Below are positions 6,065 through 11,161 of a DNA stretch of 11,161 nucleotides, piece after piece. This stretch comes from Mesotoga sp. (GTDB taxonomy: Bacteria; Thermotogota; Thermotogae; Petrotogales; Kosmotogaceae), in the NCBI GenBank assembly GCA_011620045.1, contig WOZY01000097.1:1-11161 (forward strand). The letters run 5' to 3'. The position numbers and the translations under genes are program-made. The notes under the pieces are model-generated. The model was not told the origin of the DNA. It worked only from the letters and a program-made list of their open reading frames with translations, and made no database searches. Position 1 is the first letter of the stretch, and each line of letters opens with the position of its first letter.

Positions 6065-7111
6065 TTAATTGATGAGCGGAATCAGTAAGTACATCTTGCT
6101 TTTCTTGCCCGCCATTAGAAGATTTCCCTTCCTTATCAATAGGAGAATCAAGGAATCGTTGATCCTCGAAAGTGCTGACTGCAGCTTTCTTGGATCTACC
6201 TGGACCACAAATTCATCTCCGCTGAAGGCAGCAATTTCACAGTCATACCGGAGGCTGCCGGCCTTGAGAAACAGCTTAAGCTTTTTTCCGTCTGATATCA
6301 TAAGAACCGAAAAGCCACGCCTGGATAGCCTTGTGATCTTTCGTAAAGCAGAAAGAAGGGCTTTTCTCTGCACGCCGACTCCCGAGCCAGTCTCACCGAA
6401 GAGAAAGGATGGTGGTTTGGGAAACTCGGTCTCATCAGTACAAATGGAAAAAAGCAACGATCGTGCCTTCAATCCAAACTCCGAAATTCCGCTTCCGGCA
6501 TCAAGCACTCCTGTTTTCAGCAACTCCAACGTTTTCACAAGATGTCTGACAGTTACGTACTGAAGAGAAAAGTGAAAGTCAGTTCTTGGCTCATATCCGA
6601 GAATTGACAGCAAGATCAATCTGCCGGCCGACGCTGCAAGAATAGTCTCGCTCCCCTTCGAAAAGATCTCAACGGTATCGCCTTCCATCGATGCCGCAGA
6701 AACGAAATTCAGGGATTCGTTGAACTCTTTCAAAGGAAAACGCGAAGAGAATTCAAACTTTCTCTCCATGGCAGGAATCGCATCACTTCGGGCTTTCTGA
6801 AGGCTAAGAGTCTCTGAATCAGTCTTGATTTCAATGGTTTCTCCTTCAGAGGAGAAAGCAACGAACGACTTTTCGTCTGAGCTCTTCAAAGCCCGAGCGT
6901 AATCTATTGGAACAGAATAGACACCGGTGAAAGGATCAACAGGAAGGCTGGATGAGAACTCAAGCTTCAGACACCCATCAGTCGCAAAGAACTTCAGACC
7001 CCTTCTATAATAGATCTGAAAATAGCGATAGGACGGCTCAACTGTGCCTGACACCCTTCCGAACAGATCTATCAGCTTTGAATAATCCGAGGAAACCAGC
7101 CTGAAATTCAT
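6065..7111 (-). CDS. Divergent DNA sliding clamp (DNA polymerase III beta)-like protein
   Basis: This 348-residue protein is slightly shorter than usual beta clamps (about 366) and shows the three-repeat clamp pattern. Domain 1 (1-118) has FFATDGCLKLEF (41-52) where clamps have a TATD-containing strand, then YSVPIDYARAL (65-75) and a short strand pair. Domain 2 (119-240) starts with FPLKEFNESLNFV. The usual ATDGxRL segment of this domain is here AASAGRLILL (159-168), a clear departure. Domain 3 (241-348) is the best match: VQRKALLSALRKI (247-259), then VQVDPRKLQSALSRI (303-317) and the C-terminus YLLIPLIN in place of the typical YVVMPMRL, which lines the partner-binding cleft. It starts 8 nt after polC and its Shine-Dalgarno GAGG overlaps the polC stop, so the two are made together. 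It may be the replicative clamp or a specialised paralogue; the rest of the genome would tell. Confidence 0.72.
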   Translation of the reverse strand: MNFRLVSSDYSKLIDLFGRVSGTVEPSYRYFQIYYRRGLKFFATDGCLKLEFSSSLPVDPFTGVYSVPIDYARALKSSDEKSFVAFSSEGETIEIKTDSETLSLQKARSDAIPAMERKFEFSSRFPLKEFNESLNFVSAASMEGDTVEIFSKGSETILAASAGRLILLSILGYEPRTDFHFSLQYVTVRHLVKTLELLKTGVLDAGSGISEFGLKARSLLFSICTDETEFPKPPSFLFGETGSGVGVQRKALLSALRKITRLSRRGFSVLMISDGKKLKLFLKAGSLRYDCEIAAFSGDEFVVQVDPRKLQSALSRINDSLILLLIRKGNLLMAGKKSKMYLLIPLIN

Positions 7112-7124
7112 CTCAATCCTCAGA
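7112..7124 (-). promoter_or_regulatory. Ribosome binding site overlapping the polC stop
   Basis: The junction reads CTGAGGATTGAG then ATG. GAGG starts inside the polC TGA and ends 6 nt before the clamp-like start codon. Ribosomes ending polC would cover this site, which implies translational coupling and fixes the start at 7111. Confidence 0.6.
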
Positions 7125-10100
7125 ACAGCCTTATCTGTTCTTTCTCGGCGAGCCCCTTCAACGCACCATACTTTCTCAACATTTCTACACTTGTCTTGTT
7201 TAGAGAAGTTCTCCTCACCAGATCTTCAACTGAAGAGAAAGCCCTCTTCTCTCTTTCCTGCTCGATAGATCTCGCGGCTTTGTCCCCCATGTTTTGAAGT
7301 CTGTTGAAGGGTATCCTGAGGGATTTGCCTTCAATTAGAAATCTCGTAGGATGTGATTTCATGAGGTCAACATTCAAGAAGCTGAATCCCCTGTATAGCA
7401 TTTCCATCACTACTTCAAGGAGTGTCTCCTTCGCCCTGTCTTTAACGTTCCTGTCTTGATCAGCTCTTAATCTAATTATCTCTTTCTTGATAGAATTTGT
7501 GTCCGAGGTACAGATGTCTATATCAAACTCTCCGCCTTTAATCGAAAAATAGGTGCTGTAAAAGGCAAGGGGATAGTGTACTTTGAAATACGCCACTCTG
7601 TATCCCATACTGACGTATGCAGCGGCATGTGCCCTGGGGAAGAGATACTTGATCTTCTTACAGGAATCGACAAACCACTCAGGAGCACCGAAAGATCTTA
7701 CCTCTCTTTCATCTTCTTCGCTTAAACCCTTGCCCTTTCTGACCTTCTCCATAATCTTGAAGGCATCTCTTGGCTCCATTCCCCTGGCAATCAGATAGTT
7801 CATTATGTCATCCCGGCAGGCAATAACATTCGATAGCGACGCCTGCCGAGAGGTGATAATATCTTTTGCGTTGTTCAGCCACACATCAGTTCCGTGTGAA
7901 AGACCGGAAATTCTGACAAGCTCACCAAAGGTAGAAGGTCTGGTGTCTGAAAGCATACTACGAACGAAAGTGGTGCCGAACTCTGGAATCCCGAGGGTTC
8001 CCAACTCCGTTCCTAGCTCGTGATATTTGACCCCTAGCGACTTCAAAGAAGAAAAGATTGACAACGTGTCCGGATCGTCCATAGGAATCTTTTCAGGATC
8101 GACCCCGGTGATGTCTTTCAACATCTTGATGAAAGTAGGATCGTCATGACCCAGTGCATCTATCTTGACAAGATCATCGTGGATGACTTCATAAGCAAAG
8201 TGTGTTGTCAACGTTGAACCTTTCGTATCATTTGCGGGGTGCTGTACCGGTGTGAAACTATGAACATCCATGTCTTTTGGCACGATCATGAGTCCACCGG
8301 GATGCTGACCAGTTGTTCTTCTGACACCTACAATTCCTCGCGCTATTCTCTCCTGTTCTGCTCTTCGAAGGCTTCTACCGCTCTTTTCGGAATAGGCTCT
8401 GACAAAACCGAAGGCCGTTCTCTCGGCAAGAGTCGAAATTGTGCCGGCTCTGAACACGTGGTCCCTTCCAAACAACTCTTCGATAAAAGAATGAGCGCGC
8501 TCCTGATATTCGCCGGAGAAGTTAAGGTCAATATCAGGCACCTTGTCTCCCTCAAATCCGAGAAAGGTCTCGAATGGTATGCTCTGCCCGTTCTTAGACA
8601 TCTTCTTTCCGCATAGGGGACAGTCCATATCGGGAAGATCGTAACCGCATTCGAGATCGGTTTCTGGAAAGATCGACTTGCCACATTCAGGACAGAGGTA
8701 ATGTGGAGGGAGCGGGTTCACTTCGGTTATGCCGATTACGTTGGCCACGAGAGAGCTGCCTACGGAACCTCTTGAGCCGACAACGTAACCGTCTTCATTA
8801 GACTTCTTCACCATCTTCTGAGCAATCAGATATAGAACTGCGTAGCCGTGGCCGATAATGGCATCAAGCTCTCGATTTAGCCTTTTTTCGACGATCTCTG
8901 GCAAAGGACTGCCATAAAGTCTTTCGGCATTCTCGATTGCCATTTTCCTTACCTCTTCATCGGCTCCTTCGATTACTGGAGGATGAAGTTTGCCCTCAAC
9001 GGGTGTCACTTCTTCGATCAGCGAAGCGATGTATCTGGAATTGTCAATGACTACTTCTCTGACAACTTTCTCGTCTTCAAATATCTCGCTTGCTTTGCCC
9101 AACATCTCTTCTGTAGTGTGGAGATGCAGCGAAGGTTGGTTCTGGAAGTTATCGTAATCCTGAGCTGCATTTATTGCTGCTCTAAAGATATCGTCATGAG
9201 GATTCAGGAAATGAACATCCCCTGTCATTACAACTGGAATGTTCAATCTCTTTCCCACCTTATAGAACTCCCTGTACATATTCGCAAGCGTTTCCCTCGA
9301 CATGTTAGTCTCGCCTTCCGAAGTGTCGATATTATCCAGTGGCATTACTTCAATGTAATCATAGAACTTTGCGATCTCCTCGAGTTCATCAGTGCTTGCT
9401 CCACCTATATAGGCTTTAGACAGCTCCCCGGAAACGCATGCACTGCCAATTAGAAGGCCTTCCCTCGTATCGGCAAGCAAGCTCTTGGGAATTCTAGGCT
9501 TCATGTGGAAATACTTCGTGTGAGAAGCTGTGACCAATCTGTAGAGATTCTCCAGTCCTTTTCTGTTCTTTGCAAGTATACTTATGTGAAAGGGTTTCAA
9601 CGAATCGAGATTCTGGTTCTTCCTGAGTTTCTCAAGTTCGTTTACATTCTGAACCCCTCTCTTCTTTGCGAGCTGAACAAACTTTTTCAGAACTTCGGCC
9701 GTCACCTTTGCGTCTTCGTAAGCTCTGTGATGATCAAAATGACCTAGCTTCAACCGTTTGACAACATTATCGAGAGAATAACTCTTCGACCTGAAAAGGC
9801 TCTTTGCGAGCGCCAAGGTATCGATGCACGGCATTTCCCAGTCGCCTCCAAAGTGCTTCTTCACCGAATTACGGATGAATCCATAATCGAAAGAAGCGTT
9901 ATGTGCGACTAGTATGCAGCCTTCAGCGAACTTCGTGAATTCGGGAAGCACCTCTTTAATCGGTCGTGCTTCGGAAAGCATATCTTCGGTAATTCCCGTC
10001 AGGCTGGTGATCATTGCAGAGAGCTCATTCTCAGGCTTCACAAAGGTGGAGTAAGTGCCTAAGACTTCACTTCCCTTCATTTTGATAGCGCCTATCTCAA

Positions 10101-11161
10101 TGATCTCATCCTCTTTAGGATTGAGACCTGTAGTCTCAAGATCAAAAACCAGGAACGAAGCATCATCGAGTGATGAGTCTTCTTCATCCAGATTCATTGA
10201 TATCTGCTGGGAGTCGTTAATCATGTAACCTTCCATACCGAATATCGGTTTGATTCCCTTCTTCTTTGCAGCAAAATAGAACTCGGGAATGGACTGGACC
10301 ACACCATGGTCGGTTATCGCGGCCGCGTCATGTCCCCAATCCTTCAAGGTATTCACCAGTTCTCGAACATCCACAACTGAATCGAGAGCGCTCATTTTTG
10401 TATGAAGATGGAGTTCAACTCGCTTCTCTGGAGATTCGTCAACACGTTTGGGAAGAGCTGTTCTCTGTATGTCTCTCGGAATAAGGACTTCGTCTTTCAT
10501 CCAGCTATCTGTTTCCATCTTTCCTCTAATGGTTATCTCATCACCCTCACGTAGCTTCTCTGAAAGAGAGCGAGCGTTTTCACCAATTAGCTTCACCGTA
10601 AGAGAGTCTGTGTGGTCGGTAACGTTGAATGTGAGGATGAAAATCTTACCGTTCCTGCATTCAAGTCCGAAGACCTTTCCACTCACAACCAGGTCGGATT
10701 CATTCCCGAGAACTTCCTTCATCTTCTTAGAAACGGCTCTTATCTCTCTGCCCATCAAGACTGTATCGACTTCACCGGAAGAAACGGTTGTCTCCTTTTC
10801 TACGTCTCTTCTAGAAACTTCTTCATTGATCAAATCATTCTGATCGTCTCGGATATCCAGTATTATTTCGAAAGGAATGGCTCTCCTGCAAACCTTCTCA
10901 ATTGCCTTTCTCAAGTCCTGCTTTTTCGCACTGATTCTCTGAAACGAGAACTGATCATGAACAGTGATCAATATCCTGTCATCACTGAATACCATTTCTG
11001 AAGAAGCCAAATAAGAAGACGCCCCATTTGTGAGCTTCAATATCTCTCTGAACTGCGCATCACTAACTCCCTTTGATATTTCTTCACCGGTGTCGACTGT
11101 TCCGCTTTCCACGGGCTGGAAATAGAGACGGACCGAGGATTTGAGAAACTGAGAAGCCTTT
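7120..11161 (-). CDS. polC: DNA polymerase III alpha subunit, PolC type (5' end off the right edge)
   Basis: The replicative polymerase with built-in proofreading. The frame stays open to base 11161 (1346 visible codons). The GTG at 11112 has no ribosome binding site, so the true start lies outside. Residues below are numbered from that GTG. An OB fold lies at about 140-215. The PHP domain starts at 231 (HLHTK at 235-239, ITDHG at 266-270) and resumes after the exonuclease. The DEDDh exonuclease (318-480) keeps Asp324, Glu326, Asp409, His462 and Asp467. A zinc site is formed by Cys807/810 and Cys831/834. Polymerase motifs include GSRGSVGSS (779-787), PDIDLNFSGEYQ with catalytic Asp860 and Asp862, TGQHPGG (934-940) and Asp985 in KIDALGHDDP. 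Helix-hairpin-helix-like sequence is at 1270-1320. The protein ends in QIRLF, a clamp-binding QxxLF motif. The order and motifs closely resemble Thermotoga PolC. All catalytic residues are present, so it should be active. The clamp-like gene follows at once. Confidence 0.97.
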   Translation of the reverse strand, partial: KASQFLKSSVRLYFQPVESGTVDTGEEISKGVSDAQFREILKLTNGASSYLASSEMVFSDDRILITVHDQFSFQRISAKKQDLRKAIEKVCRRAIPFEIILDIRDDQNDLINEEVSRRDVEKETTVSSGEVDTVLMGREIRAVSKKMKEVLGNESDLVVSGKVFGLECRNGKIFILTFNVTDHTDSLTVKLIGENARSLSEKLREGDEITIRGKMETDSWMKDEVLIPRDIQRTALPKRVDESPEKRVELHLHTKMSALDSVVDVRELVNTLKDWGHDAAAITDHGVVQSIPEFYFAAKKKGIKPIFGMEGYMINDSQQISMNLDEEDSSLDDASFLVFDLETTGLNPKEDEIIEIGAIKMKGSEVLGTYSTFVKPENELSAMITSLTGITEDMLSEARPIKEVLPEFTKFAEGCILVAHNASFDYGFIRNSVKKHFGGDWEMPCIDTLALAKSLFRSKSYSLDNVVKRLKLGHFDHHRAYEDAKVTAEVLKKFVQLAKKRGVQNVNELEKLRKNQNLDSLKPFHISILAKNRKGLENLYRLVTASHTKYFHMKPRIPKSLLADTREGLLIGSACVSGELSKAYIGGASTDELEEIAKFYDYIEVMPLDNIDTSEGETNMSRETLANMYREFYKVGKRLNIPVVMTGDVHFLNPHDDIFRAAINAAQDYDNFQNQPSLHLHTTEEMLGKASEIFEDEKVVREVVIDNSRYIASLIEEVTPVEGKLHPPVIEGADEEVRKMAIENAERLYGSPLPEIVEKRLNRELDAIIGHGYAVLYLIAQKMVKKSNEDGYVVGSRGSVGSSLVANVIGITEVNPLPPHYLCPECGKSIFPETDLECGYDLPDMDCPLCGKKMSKNGQSIPFETFLGFEGDKVPDIDLNFSGEYQERAHSFIEELFGRDHVFRAGTISTLAERTAFGFVRAYSEKSGRSLRRAEQERIARGIVGVRRTTGQHPGGLMIVPKDMDVHSFTPVQHPANDTKGSTLTTHFAYEVIHDDLVKIDALGHDDPTFIKMLKDITGVDPEKIPMDDPDTLSIFSSLKSLGVKYHELGTELGTLGIPEFGTTFVRSMLSDTRPSTFGELVRISGLSHGTDVWLNNAKDIITSRQASLSNVIACRDDIMNYLIARGMEPRDAFKIMEKVRKGKGLSEEDEREVRSFGAPEWFVDSCKKIKYLFPRAHAAAYVSMGYRVAYFKVHYPLAFYSTYFSIKGGEFDIDICTSDTNSIKKEIIRLRADQDRNVKDRAKETLLEVVMEMLYRGFSFLNVDLMKSHPTRFLIEGKSLRIPFNRLQNMGDKAARSIEQEREKRAFSSVEDLVRRTSLNKTSVEMLRKYGALKGLAEKEQIRLF

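Noticed and set aside
6069..6563. 164-codon plus-strand frame opposite the clamp-like gene
   Set aside because: It lies wholly antisense to a frame with clear clamp-like segments, and shows no recognisable domain or ribosome binding site.
8239..8684. Long frames on both strands inside polC (125 and 113 codons)
   Set aside because: They are out-of-frame shadows of the polC polymerase domain, whose motifs are intact in the main frame.
1..11161. CRISPR array, tRNA, rRNA, insertion sequence or prophage
   Set aside because: No regularly spaced repeats, cloverleaf, transposase motifs, terminal inverted repeats or phage-like genes were seen on either strand.

Overview
The window looks like a chromosomal segment from a member of the Thermotogota, most likely a mesophilic Mesotoga- or Kosmotoga-like lineage. 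The main reason is a very long PolC-type DNA polymerase III alpha subunit whose sequence closely resembles, from memory, that of Thermotoga (PHP domain split by a DEDDh exonuclease, Cys-rich zinc site, C-terminal clamp-binding tail). Base composition is moderate rather than AT-rich. The genus is an inference; no database search was possible.

Layout. At the left edge (1-437, minus) is the N-terminal part of a membrane-anchored platelet-activating-factor-acetylhydrolase-like alpha/beta hydrolase with a TTG start. A short divergent spacer (438-598) carries a plausible extended -10 promoter for the next gene. A large plus-strand gene (599-3370) encodes a one-piece transmembrane signalling protein: periplasmic solute-binding-type sensor, membrane helix, PAS, GAF-like region, GGDEF with intact product-inhibition site, and HD-GYP. 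It probably makes and/or degrades cyclic di-GMP in response to a small periplasmic ligand. A 255-base convergent spacer (3371-3625) has no clear terminator but contains short protein-like frames and inverted repeats.

The rest (3626-11161) is a minus-strand gene set that reads, in transcription order, polC (5' end off the window), a divergent sliding-clamp-like gene 8 nt later, a 100-nt gap with two small hairpins, a degenerate tandem ABC ATPase-like gene, and an alpha/beta hydrolase with a cysteine nucleophile that overlaps the ABC-like gene by ATGA. PolC ends in QIRLF, a standard clamp-binding pentapeptide, so a replicase and a clamp-like protein are encoded as a translationally linked pair. 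The two downstream genes have no obvious replication role. The ABC-like protein keeps one Walker A but has lost or altered most other ATPase motifs, has no permease beside it, and may be a repurposed nucleotide-binding protein working with the hydrolase.

The most unusual items are the degenerate ABC protein, the divergent clamp beside PolC, and their shared operon with a Cys-type hydrolase. No tRNA, rRNA, CRISPR array, insertion sequence or phage gene was seen.
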